Below, piece after piece: positions 17,142 through 24,886 of a DNA stretch of 37,247 nt; positions within the stretch are counted from its first letter, which is position 1; the number at the start of each line of letters is the position of its first letter. Under the pieces are notes generated by a model, which was not told where the DNA came from, searched no databases, and saw nothing but the letters and a program-made list of their open reading frames with translations. Position numbers and translations under genes: made by a program. Source of the DNA: an uncultured Oscillospiraceae bacterium (lineage in GTDB: Bacteria; Bacillota; Clostridia; Oscillospirales; Oscillospiraceae); the NCBI GenBank assembly GCA_934569195.1, contig CAKTKB010000003.1, forward strand, positions 1 through 37,247, written 5' to 3'.

Positions 17142-17684
17142 TCAGTCCTGCCGGAACAGCAGCAGGGAAAACCAGGTCACCACGTTGCCGCCGTACTGAA
17201 AGGCAATGCCGTGCTTCTCCGCCAGGTCGCTGATGACGATTCCCTGGCTCTCCACACACGGGTGCATCCGCTCCGGGCGGCGGCAGGGCTTCCCGTCGGC
17301 AATGGCGCACCGGTCGCACACGGCGCAGGACTCGGTGGACAAGGTATAGACCTCCACCCCCTGCTCCCGCAGGATTTCCGCCACCGCATCCGTAATCCGC
17401 TCATGATCCCCGCGGGTGGCCAGGGTAGCCTGAATGTCGGAAATATCCGCCACCTCCGCCACCGTGCTGATGCACAGGCCCCGGGGATAGGAAAGGCAGC
17501 GCGCCCGGCACTGCTCCACCGTACCCACGCCCGGCGGACAGGCCCAGCTTTTTCCGTACATGGGGCACTCATGCCGGCATATCCAGCGGATTCGCGGGGA
17601 AAATACTAACTCCCCCGTATCAAACCAGAAATAATCATACAGCGCCAGCTCCGACAGCCGCTGCTCCACCAACTGCTCCTTCAT
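17142..17684 (-). CDS. DUF2284 predicted metal-binding protein
   Basis: This 180-residue protein is rich in cysteines arranged as CRHECPMYGKSWACPPG near residues 36-51, and CAVCDRCAIADGKPCRRPE with a later HPC near residues 117-140. This is the DUF2284 pattern, which suggests an iron-sulfur or other metal site. The function is not known. GGAGGAT lies before the ATG. It is the first gene of a two-gene unit with the HAD gene, transcribed from 17733-17738 and divergent from the glycan operon. Confidence 0.85.
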   Translation of the reverse strand: MKEQLVEQRLSELALYDYFWFDTGELVFSPRIRWICRHECPMYGKSWACPPGVGTVEQCRARCLSYPRGLCISTVAEVADISDIQATLATRGDHERITDAVAEILREQGVEVYTLSTESCAVCDRCAIADGKPCRRPERMHPCVESQGIVISDLAEKHGIAFQYGGNVVTWFSLLLFRQD

Positions 17685-17732
17685 GGAAAATCCTCCGGGT
17701 CATAATCCGCGGCCGCCGCCGCTATGGAGGAG

Positions 17733-17738
17733 ATTATA
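17733..17738 (-). promoter_or_regulatory. Promoter of the DUF2284-HAD unit
   Basis: A perfect TATAAT on the minus strand preceded by TGG gives an extended -10 box. A weak TAGAAA lies 17 bases upstream as -35. It is back-to-back with the glycan operon promoter. Confidence 0.65.
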
Positions 17739-17791
17739 CCACATTCTCCGGCGTTTTTCTACACAATACCCGGGGTTTTTTCCGGATTGGC

Positions 17792-17820
17792 TTGCATTGT
17801 TTCATGGCGTATGATAAAAT
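17792..17820 (+). promoter_or_regulatory. Promoter of the surface-glycan operon
   Basis: TTGCAT (17792-17797), 17 bases, TAAAAT (17815-17820). The predicted start near 17827 leaves a short leader to the first glycosyltransferase. No other plausible promoter was noticed before the terminator at 24826, so the six genes probably form one transcript. Confidence 0.75.
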
Positions 17821-17883
17821 GGCAGCGACTGGAAGATTTGACCGCAGGAATTTTTTGGGACAATACCTGCGCGGAGGCATAAT

Positions 17884-18972
17884 ATGAAAGAAAATCCCCA
17901 CATTTGCATGGTCGGGTCCGCCTTCTCCGTGCGCGGCGGCATGACCAGCGTGTGCAAGCAGCTCTCCCGCCACGACTACGGCGGCGGCATCCGGGTACAC
18001 TATATTCCCACCCACGAATTTGGCCCCAAGCTGCACCGCTGCGCCGTTTTCCTGGTGGGCTACCTGCGGGTGCTGTGGCTGCTGCTCACCGGTCGGGCGG
18101 ACCTGGTGCATATGCATATGTCCGAGCGGGGCAGCTTTTACCGGAAATACTGGATTCACCGGCTGGCCAAGGCCTTTGGCAAGCCGGATATTGTGCATAT
18201 GCACGGCTCGGAATTCAAGGAATTTTATGAGGGCGCCCGGCCCGCCCTCCAGGCCCGCATCCGCCGCCTGCTGACCGAATGCGACCGGGTCGTGGTCCTC
18301 GGCTCCTACTGGGACGGCTTCGTCCGCTCCATCGCCCCCGGGGCGCGGACGCTGGTCATCAACAACGCCATTGCTCTGCCCGACGCTACGGCCTGCTGGG
18401 ACCCGGCGGAGATGCACCTGTGCTACATGGGCGTCCTCATTCCCCGCAAGGGGGTGGACGATCTGCTGCGGGCCATGGCCCTGCTGGAGGGCCGGACCGA
18501 TCTGCCCCGCCCCATCCGGCTGACCGTCGCCGGCTCCGGGCCGGAGGAGAGCCGCCTTATGGAGCTGACCCGGGAGCTGAAGCTCACGGGAAAGGTCACC
18601 TTTCTGGGCTGGACCCGGGGGGAGGAGAAGCTGTCGCTGCTGCTGAGCAGCCAGTGCTTCGTCCTGCCCACCAGCAACGAGGGGCTGCCCGTCGCCATTC
18701 TGGAGGCCCTGGGCTGCGGCCTGCCGGTGATTACCACCGACGTGGGCAGCATCGGAGAGGCCATTGCCGACGGCGAAAACGGCTGCTTTGTCCCGGTCCA
18801 CGATCCCGCCGCCCTGGCCCGGGCCATCGCCCGAATCTCTCGGGACGCGGAAGGCTGGCAGCGCATGAGCCGGAACGCCCGGCGCACCGCCGTGGAAAAA
18901 TTTGACGAGCGGCTCCTGTTTGAGCAGATCGGGGCCGTTTACCGCACGCTTCTGGAGGGCAGCACGGCATGA
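17884..18972 (+). CDS. Glycosyltransferase, GT4 type
   Basis: This enzyme transfers a sugar from a nucleotide-sugar donor during surface glycan synthesis. The 362-residue protein has a GT-B fold pattern. The N-terminal acceptor half includes GGMTSVCKQL and paired VHMHMSE and VHMHGSE segments. The C-terminal donor half includes LIPRKGVDDLLRAM, VAGSGPEESRL and the GT4 signature PTSNEGLPVAILEALGCGLP near residues 260-280. It opens the operon after a GGAGGCAT site. Its stop overlaps the next start (ATGA). The donor and linkage cannot be told from sequence. Confidence 0.9.
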   Translation: MKENPHICMVGSAFSVRGGMTSVCKQLSRHDYGGGIRVHYIPTHEFGPKLHRCAVFLVGYLRVLWLLLTGRADLVHMHMSERGSFYRKYWIHRLAKAFGKPDIVHMHGSEFKEFYEGARPALQARIRRLLTECDRVVVLGSYWDGFVRSIAPGARTLVINNAIALPDATACWDPAEMHLCYMGVLIPRKGVDDLLRAMALLEGRTDLPRPIRLTVAGSGPEESRLMELTRELKLTGKVTFLGWTRGEEKLSLLLSSQCFVLPTSNEGLPVAILEALGCGLPVITTDVGSIGEAIADGENGCFVPVHDPAALARAIARISRDAEGWQRMSRNARRTAVEKFDERLLFEQIGAVYRTLLEGSTA

Positions 18973-19973
18973 CGGACCTGAGTATCATCATCCCCGCCTA
19001 TAACGCCGCCCCCTGGCTGTCCGGGTGCGTGCAGTCCATCCCCGCCGGACCGGAGATTATCCTGGTGGACGACGGCTCCACCGATGCCACCGGCGCGGTG
19101 TGCGACGCCCTCGCCCGGCAGGATGCCCGCATTCGGGTAATCCACCAGGCCAACGCGGGGCCGTCCGCCGCCCGCAATGCGGGGCTGTCCGCCGCCCGCG
19201 GGCAATATGTCTGGTTTCTGGACGCGGACGACCGGATTGACCCCCAGGCCATTGCCGTCCTGGAGCCGCTGGCCCGCAGGGACCGGCCGGATCTGATTCG
19301 CTTTGGCTATCTGGCCTGCCGGGAGGGGCAGCCGGACCGGCCCATGCTCCCCCCCTACGCCCCCGGCCTGTACACCGGCCCGGCGCTGGAGCCGCTGCGG
19401 CTGGACACCATCAGCTACGCCCATGTTCTCGATTACCGCACGCCCCGGCTTCTGGGCGTATGGAGCGCCTGGTTCCGCCGGGATTTTCTGACGGCCCAGG
19501 GCCTTACCTTTTATCCCCAGCAGGAAATCCTCAGCGAGGACTACCTGTTTCTGCTTCAGGCCGTCTACGCCGCCCGGCGGGTGTGCGTATGCCCCCGGCC
19601 CCTTTACCGCTATCAGATGCGCGCCGGTTCTCTTTCCCACCGGCCGGAGCCGGACATGATGGAAAAGAAGCGCCGGCTGTGCCGCCTTTACTGTGAGAGC
19701 GTGCCCCTGGGGGACCCCCAGGTCCGGCTGCGGCTGCGGAATTTCTACATTGACTGCGTCTATCACTGCTTCACGGTGCTCTGCCGCACCCAGCCCCACG
19801 CCGTCCGGCCGGTTGCCCGACTGCTGCGGGACGATGCGCTGCAGATGTGCCTGCGCAAAAACCGGGGGCAGATTCGGGGCCTCAAAACCCGCTGCATCTG
19901 CTTTTTTATGGCCCACCGGCAGGCTCTGGCCATGTGCTTTTTATACAAGCTGTGTAAATTATTGGGAAAATGA
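18969..19973 (+). CDS. Glycosyltransferase, GT2 type
   Basis: This GT-A enzyme is of the kind that builds polysaccharide repeat units. It has 334 residues. The N-terminus MTDLSIIIPAYNAAPWLSGC is classic GT2, with VDDGSTDATGAV for nucleotide binding, ANAGPSAARNAGL, and a DADD metal-binding motif (WFLDADDRIDP). The C-terminal half is less conserved and ends in a basic, partly hydrophobic tail that may touch the membrane. It overlaps the preceding gene by four bases and is followed nine bases later by the Stealth gene. Confidence 0.9.
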   Translation: MTDLSIIIPAYNAAPWLSGCVQSIPAGPEIILVDDGSTDATGAVCDALARQDARIRVIHQANAGPSAARNAGLSAARGQYVWFLDADDRIDPQAIAVLEPLARRDRPDLIRFGYLACREGQPDRPMLPPYAPGLYTGPALEPLRLDTISYAHVLDYRTPRLLGVWSAWFRRDFLTAQGLTFYPQQEILSEDYLFLLQAVYAARRVCVCPRPLYRYQMRAGSLSHRPEPDMMEKKRRLCRLYCESVPLGDPQVRLRLRNFYIDCVYHCFTVLCRTQPHAVRPVARLLRDDALQMCLRKNRGQIRGLKTRCICFFMAHRQALAMCFLYKLCKLLGK

Positions 19974-19982
19974 GTTGATTGC

Positions 19983-20987
19983 ATGGAATATCCCATTGAT
20001 TTTGTGGTAATTTGGGTGGACGGTGCCGACCCTGCCTGGCAGGCGGAGAAGGCCCGCTTTCTGCCCCGGACGGAGGGGGCCGTGGATGCCGGTGAGAACC
20101 GCTACCGGGACTGGGACAATCTGCGCTACTGGTTCCGGGCCGTGGAGCGCTACGCCCCCTGGGTCAACCGGGTGCATCTGGTCACCTGGGGGCATCTGCC
20201 CCCCTGGCTGAATCCGGAGGCGCCCCGACTGCGCATCGTCCGCCACCGGGACTACATTCCCCCGGAATATCTCCCCACCTTCAGCTCCCACCCCATCGAG
20301 CTGAACCTGCACCGGATCGACGGTCTGGCAGAGCGCTTCGTCTACTTTAACGACGACCAATTTCTCACCGCCCCGGTCAGCCCGGAGGATTTCTTCCGCG
20401 GGGGGCTGCCCTGCGACTCTCTGGCGGAGGAGCCGGTTCCCTTCCTCACCCGGGAGCTGTACAACGCCATCCGGGTCAACGACCTGGTCTTTCTGAACCG
20501 CCACTACGGCCGCTACGACGCCCGGCGAAGGCTGGGCGGAAAGTGGTTCTCCCTGCGCGCACCCCACGACTGCGTCAAGAATCTGACCATGCTGCCCGTG
20601 CGCAAGGATGCCTTTTTCGGGCTGGACACCCAGCATTTGCCCCAGCCCTACCTCAAATCCAGCTTTTCCCGGGTGTGGGAGCTGGACCGGCCCTGGCTGG
20701 AGGAGACCTGCTCCCACCGCTTCCGGGACGACCGGGACATCAGTCAGTTTGCCGTGAAATTTTCTCAGATGCTGGAGGGAAATTTCGTCCCCTATGACCG
20801 CCGCCGGTTCGGCGTGGCCCTTCCGGCCCAGCGGGACACCGGCCGCATCTGCCGCATCATCCGCGAGCGCAGCCGCAAGGCCCTGTGCGCCAACGATTCC
20901 GACGTGACGGATTTTGCCGCCTGCCGGGACGCCATCAACCGCGCCTTTGCCGACGCGCTGCCGGAAAAATCCTCTTTTGAACGATAA
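19983..20987 (+). CDS. Stealth-family sugar-phosphate transferase
   Basis: Stealth proteins transfer hexose-1-phosphate units to make phosphodiester-linked capsule polymers. They are related to the GlcNAc-1-phosphotransferase of animal lysosomes. The 334-residue protein has CR1 (FVVIWVDGADPAW, residues 7-19) and CR2 (from RYRDWDNLRYWFRAVE to the FVYFNDDQFL region, about residues 40-122). It also has a CR3-like segment (APHDCVKNLTMLP) and a C-terminal CR4-like segment. Finding it here implies a phosphate-containing glycan. It lies in the middle of the operon, nine bases after the GT2 gene. Confidence 0.9.
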   Translation: MEYPIDFVVIWVDGADPAWQAEKARFLPRTEGAVDAGENRYRDWDNLRYWFRAVERYAPWVNRVHLVTWGHLPPWLNPEAPRLRIVRHRDYIPPEYLPTFSSHPIELNLHRIDGLAERFVYFNDDQFLTAPVSPEDFFRGGLPCDSLAEEPVPFLTRELYNAIRVNDLVFLNRHYGRYDARRRLGGKWFSLRAPHDCVKNLTMLPVRKDAFFGLDTQHLPQPYLKSSFSRVWELDRPWLEETCSHRFRDDRDISQFAVKFSQMLEGNFVPYDRRRFGVALPAQRDTGRICRIIRERSRKALCANDSDVTDFAACRDAINRAFADALPEKSSFER

Positions 20988-21000
20988 CACGGGAGAAATT

Positions 21001-22125
21001 ATGGAAAAAACCGTACTGTATTTTCTTTTTCAGCCGCTGGACCGGGTGCCCCCCTGTCTGTCTCAGGTGCTGATGCTCCACGATCTGGGGATCCGGGTGG
21101 CCGTGCTGTGCGGCGGCTGCGCCGCTCCCGCCCGGAAAATGCTGGAGGAGCGGGGCATTCCCTGCCAGAGCTTTTCCGTTTTGCAGCGGAAAAACCGGCT
21201 GGTGCAGAAGGCTCTGAATTTCTTCAACTATCGCCGGGCTTTCACCAGCTTTCGCCGGAAATATGCCGGAGAAAATACGGTCCTGTGGCTGGGCACCGAG
21301 GAGACCGCAATCAAAATGTGGCCCTTTGTCCGCAATTTCCACCCGTGTATTCTCAACGCCCTGGAATTTTTTGAGGCGGACTGGTACCAGAAGCCCATGC
21401 GCCGCATTGCCCCCCGGATGGACGTGCTCACCGCCTGCCAGCCCCACCGGGCCAGCTACATGGTGGATTGGTGGCAGCTCTCCCGCCGCCCCTACATCCT
21501 GCCCAACAAGCCCTACGGCACGCCGCCGGACCGGGGCGACGGCTCTACGGAGGCGCTGGCCCAGGCCATTTCCTGCCTGCGGGGAAAAAAGGTCCTGCTG
21601 TACCAGGGCAATATTTCCGCCAACCGCAACCTGACGGACCTGGCCCGGTCTCTGGCCGCCATCGGCAGCGACTATACCCTGGCCATGGCGGGCGTACCCT
21701 ATGACGACGGCGTGCAGGACCTTAGGGATATCTACCCCAACTGCCTGTACCTGGGCTATTTTCCCGCCCCCAGCCACCTGGAGCTGACCCCCTACGCCAC
21801 GGTGGGCATCGCCTTCTACCGGGACAACTGCATCAACAACCGCTACTGCGCCCCCAACAAGATTTACGAATACGCCGGCTGCGGCGTTCCCATGCTCTGC
21901 AACCCCATCCCCGGACTGACCGAGACGGTGGGGGCGGCAGGGGCCGCCGAATGTGTGGATTTTGCCGATCCCGAGGCGGTCGGCCGGGCGCTGAAGCGGA
22001 TTGAAGAAAACTACGATCTCTACCGGCGCAACGCCCTGGCCTTTTACCGCGGCACCGACAACGTCCCCACGGTGCGGCGGATTTTGCAGGATGCCTTTTC
22101 CCGCACGGGGAGGGACCCGTCATGA
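21001..22125 (+). CDS. Glycosyltransferase, GT4-like
   Basis: Starting at the ATG at 21001 (GGGAGAAA upstream) this protein has 374 residues. It looks like a GT-B glycosyltransferase. It begins MEKTVLYFLFQPLDRVPPCL, has a donor-domain LLYQGNISANRNLTDLARSL segment, and has the C-terminal APNKIYEYAGCGVPMLCNP motif that replaces the usual E-x7-E region of GT4 enzymes. The frame is open to 20914, but that start lies inside the Stealth gene. It overlaps the pyruvyl transferase by four bases. Sugar specificity is unknown. Confidence 0.85.
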   Translation: MEKTVLYFLFQPLDRVPPCLSQVLMLHDLGIRVAVLCGGCAAPARKMLEERGIPCQSFSVLQRKNRLVQKALNFFNYRRAFTSFRRKYAGENTVLWLGTEETAIKMWPFVRNFHPCILNALEFFEADWYQKPMRRIAPRMDVLTACQPHRASYMVDWWQLSRRPYILPNKPYGTPPDRGDGSTEALAQAISCLRGKKVLLYQGNISANRNLTDLARSLAAIGSDYTLAMAGVPYDDGVQDLRDIYPNCLYLGYFPAPSHLELTPYATVGIAFYRDNCINNRYCAPNKIYEYAGCGVPMLCNPIPGLTETVGAAGAAECVDFADPEAVGRALKRIEENYDLYRRNALAFYRGTDNVPTVRRILQDAFSRTGRDPS

Positions 22126-23288
22126 CCCTGCTGGTGCTCTATTTTCACAGCGACAACCTGGGGGACCCGGCCATCGGGGAATGTATCGCCGCCCTGATCC
22201 GGCAGGCGTATCCCCAGGCCCACGTCCTTTTGCAGGATATGCTGGACCGTCCCCCCCTCGCCGGGGAGGCCGACCTTGCCCAATGGCGCCGGGAATGCCG
22301 CCGGAACCGGCTGCGGATCGCCGCCGCCCGTCTGGGCTGGGACAAGCTGTACACCCACGCCCAATGGTGCCTGGCGCACAACGCCCCGGGGCTGGAGCGG
22401 GTGGAAAGCATTCCCTGCGACGGGGTAATTTTTGCGGGAGGGCAGCTCTTTATGGACGGCCTGGCTCCCTATGTTTCGGCCCTCACCGCCGCCTTTGCCC
22501 GCCGGGGCATTCCCGTCTTTTTCAACGCCTGCGGCGTCGGCTCCAGCGTCAGCGGGGCGATCCGCCGGGACCTGGCCGCCGCCCTGACCCTGCCGGAGGT
22601 CCGGCTGGTCTCCTGCCGGGACGATGCCGACCGGGTCAGCGCCTGGTGCGGGCGGCCGGGGTATGTACGCGCCGTCTCGGACCCCGCGCTGATGGCCGGG
22701 CAGCTCTATCACATTGCCCGGGACCCGAACGCCGTCTGCCTGGGGCTGGGAATCCAGTTCCCCTCCAGCCTGCCCGAGGGGCAGGTCCGGCGCTTCTGGC
22801 ACAGGCTGATCGCCCGCCTGCAGCAGGATGGGGTGCCCTTCCGCCTGTTTACCAACGGCAGCCGGGACGACGAAGCCTACGCCCGGGAGCTGCTGGCCTC
22901 TGCGCACTTGAGCACCGGGCCGGAGCTGCTGGCGCCCAAATGCGCCACCGCGAGGGAATTTGTGCAGATGCTGGCGGGCTTCTCCGCCCTGATCTCCTTC
23001 CGGCTCCACAGCCACATTCTGGCGTGCAGCCTGGACATCCCCACGGTAGCCATCGTGTGGGACCGGAAGGTCCCCCTGTTCTTCCGGCAGATCGGGCACC
23101 CGGAGCGCTGTCTGTCTCCTAAAGCACGGCCGGACCGGGTGCTCTCCGCCCTGGAACAGGCCCGCCGCACCGGCTATGACCGCCCGGCCCTGGAAAAGCG
23201 CAGCCGGGAATCCGCCGCCCTCCTGCTGGGTTCGCTGGAGCAGGCTCTGCCGGAGCTGAGCCGGGAAAAAGGAGGCGATGGACTGTGA
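22122..23288 (+). CDS. Polysaccharide pyruvyl transferase family protein
   Basis: This family (CsaB, WcaK) adds ketal-linked pyruvate from phosphoenolpyruvate to glycan sugars. The 388-residue protein begins MTLLVLYFHSDNLGDPAIGE, with the family's N-terminal N-x-GD motif. It ends with the conserved FSALISFRLHSHILACSLDI region and a conserved PTVAIVWDRKV. In CsaB-type systems the pyruvylated polymer is the ligand for SLH domains, and an SLH protein is encoded at 12744-13943. That functional link is inference. It overlaps both neighbours by four bases. Confidence 0.85.
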   Translation: MTLLVLYFHSDNLGDPAIGECIAALIRQAYPQAHVLLQDMLDRPPLAGEADLAQWRRECRRNRLRIAAARLGWDKLYTHAQWCLAHNAPGLERVESIPCDGVIFAGGQLFMDGLAPYVSALTAAFARRGIPVFFNACGVGSSVSGAIRRDLAAALTLPEVRLVSCRDDADRVSAWCGRPGYVRAVSDPALMAGQLYHIARDPNAVCLGLGIQFPSSLPEGQVRRFWHRLIARLQQDGVPFRLFTNGSRDDEAYARELLASAHLSTGPELLAPKCATAREFVQMLAGFSALISFRLHSHILACSLDIPTVAIVWDRKVPLFFRQIGHPERCLSPKARPDRVLSALEQARRTGYDRPALEKRSRESAALLLGSLEQALPELSREKGGDGL

Positions 23289-24805
23289 GCCGCACCTCCA
23301 ACTCTCTGCGCAACGCCGGGTCCGCCATTGCCGGGCAGCTGGTGACCAATCTGCTGCGCTTTGCCTGCCGGACCGTCTTTCTGCGGACGCTGGGCAAGGA
23401 GTATCTGGGCATTTCCAGCCTGTACGCCAACGTGATCACCATCCTGAGCATCACGGAGCTGGGCTTCTCCTCCGCCGTGACCTTCAGCCTGTACGATCCT
23501 CTGGCCCGGGACGACCGGGATGCGGTCTGCGCGCTGATGCACTTCTTCCGCAACGCCTACCGGGTCATTGCCGCCGTCATGCTGGCGCTGGGGCTTGCTC
23601 TGATGCCCGCGCTGCCAAAGCTCATGACCGGCGTCACCGATAAGATCAACATTTACCACTACTATCTGCTCTATCTGGCGCAGACCGTCGTGTCGTACCT
23701 TTTCTTCTCCTACAAATCCGTGCTGCTCATCGCCGACCAGCGAAAATACACCGCGGATCTGATTGCCTACGCCTGCCAGATTCTCATGGCCCTGGTCCAG
23801 ATGGCCGTGCTGCTGATCTGGAAATCCTTCCTTGCCTACACCGTGCTGCAAATCGTGTGCAGCGCGCTGCAGAACATCTGCACCGCCTGGGTTGTGGACC
23901 GCCGCTACCCCTATCTGCGCCGCAAGGCCCCGCCTCTGGCGCCCCGGGAGCGCAAGGACATCATCCGGCGGGTCTATGCCATGTCCCTGAACAAGGTCAG
24001 CACCGCCGTGGGTACCTCCACGGACAATCTGCTGATCTCCGGCTTTGTCAGCGTGCTGGCCGTGGGTCTGTACAGCAACTATTCCATGGTGGTGCAGATC
24101 GTCCAGAAGTTTATCTCCTCCATTTTCCAGGCCCTGACCTCCAGTCTGGGCAATCTCTACGCCTCCGGCGAGCGGGCGCACAGCGCCTTCCTGTTCCGGT
24201 GCCTGAATATGCTCAACAACTGCCTGATCGTCCTGTGTACCGTGTGCTTCCTGACGCTTTTTCAGCCCTTCGTGACCCTGTGGGCCGGGAAGGATTACCT
24301 GCTGCCCTATCCGGTGGTGATCACCGTGGCCCTGAACTTCGCCACCAATTACCTGCAAAACGTGGTGCAGATCTACCGGGAAGCCTGCGGCGCATTTGTC
24401 CGGGGAAAATACCGCCCGGTGGCCACCGCCGTCCTGAATCTGGGGCTGTCCCTGGTGCTGGTGAAGCGGATGGGCATTGCGGGCGTCCTGTGGGGCTCCA
24501 TCATCAGCCGTCTGGTCACCACCTGGTGGTTCGACGCCTGGCTGCTGTGTCAGACCTGTCTGGGCATCTCCCCCCGCCGGTACTATCTGGAATGCGGCGG
24601 GACGCTGGTCCTCAGCGGGCTGTGCGCCGGTGTCGTGGAGCTGCTGTTCCGCAGTGCCGCCGTGAGCTGGCCCATGCTTCTGGGGAAGGGCGCGGCCGCC
24701 GTGGGCCTGACCGGACTGGTATGCCTGGGACTGACCTTCCGGACGGAGGAATTTGCCTACCTGAAGGACGCGCTGCTCCATTTTCTCCGGCGGAAGAAGG
24801 CATAA
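23285..24805 (+). CDS. Polysaccharide flippase, Wzx/MVF type
   Basis: This protein would flip lipid-linked repeat units across the cytoplasmic membrane. The 506-residue protein starts at a GTG overlapping the previous stop (GTGA). About 12 to 14 hydrophobic segments are visible. The N-terminus NAGSAIAGQLVTNLLRFACR and the central segment NKVSTAVGTSTDNLLISGFV are typical of polysaccharide-biosynthesis transporters. It is the last gene of the operon, with a strong terminator after it. No polymerase (Wzy) or priming transferase is in this window, so they must be elsewhere or not used. Confidence 0.9.
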   Translation: MSRTSNSLRNAGSAIAGQLVTNLLRFACRTVFLRTLGKEYLGISSLYANVITILSITELGFSSAVTFSLYDPLARDDRDAVCALMHFFRNAYRVIAAVMLALGLALMPALPKLMTGVTDKINIYHYYLLYLAQTVVSYLFFSYKSVLLIADQRKYTADLIAYACQILMALVQMAVLLIWKSFLAYTVLQIVCSALQNICTAWVVDRRYPYLRRKAPPLAPRERKDIIRRVYAMSLNKVSTAVGTSTDNLLISGFVSVLAVGLYSNYSMVVQIVQKFISSIFQALTSSLGNLYASGERAHSAFLFRCLNMLNNCLIVLCTVCFLTLFQPFVTLWAGKDYLLPYPVVITVALNFATNYLQNVVQIYREACGAFVRGKYRPVATAVLNLGLSLVLVKRMGIAGVLWGSIISRLVTTWWFDAWLLCQTCLGISPRRYYLECGGTLVLSGLCAGVVELLFRSAAVSWPMLLGKGAAAVGLTGLVCLGLTFRTEEFAYLKDALLHFLRRKKA

Positions 24806-24825
24806 TCCGCCAAAATATGCAAATA

Positions 24826-24870
24826 TGCGCCTGCCGCAGGTCGAATCTGCGGCAGGCGCATTTGTTTTTT
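24826..24870 (+). terminator. Terminator of the glycan operon
   Basis: A perfect 14-base stem (24826-24839 with 24847-24860, loop GTCGAAT) is followed by TTTGTTTTTT on the plus strand. The opposing flavodiiron gene ends at 24887, so the hairpin may also serve that transcript. Confidence 0.9.
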
Positions 24871-24886
24871 GTCCGGAGCTTTTTTC

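Noticed and set aside
23174..24781. 535-codon open frame opposite the flippase gene
   Set aside because: Histidine/glutamine/glycine-rich shadow of membrane-protein coding sequence, with no domain resemblance.
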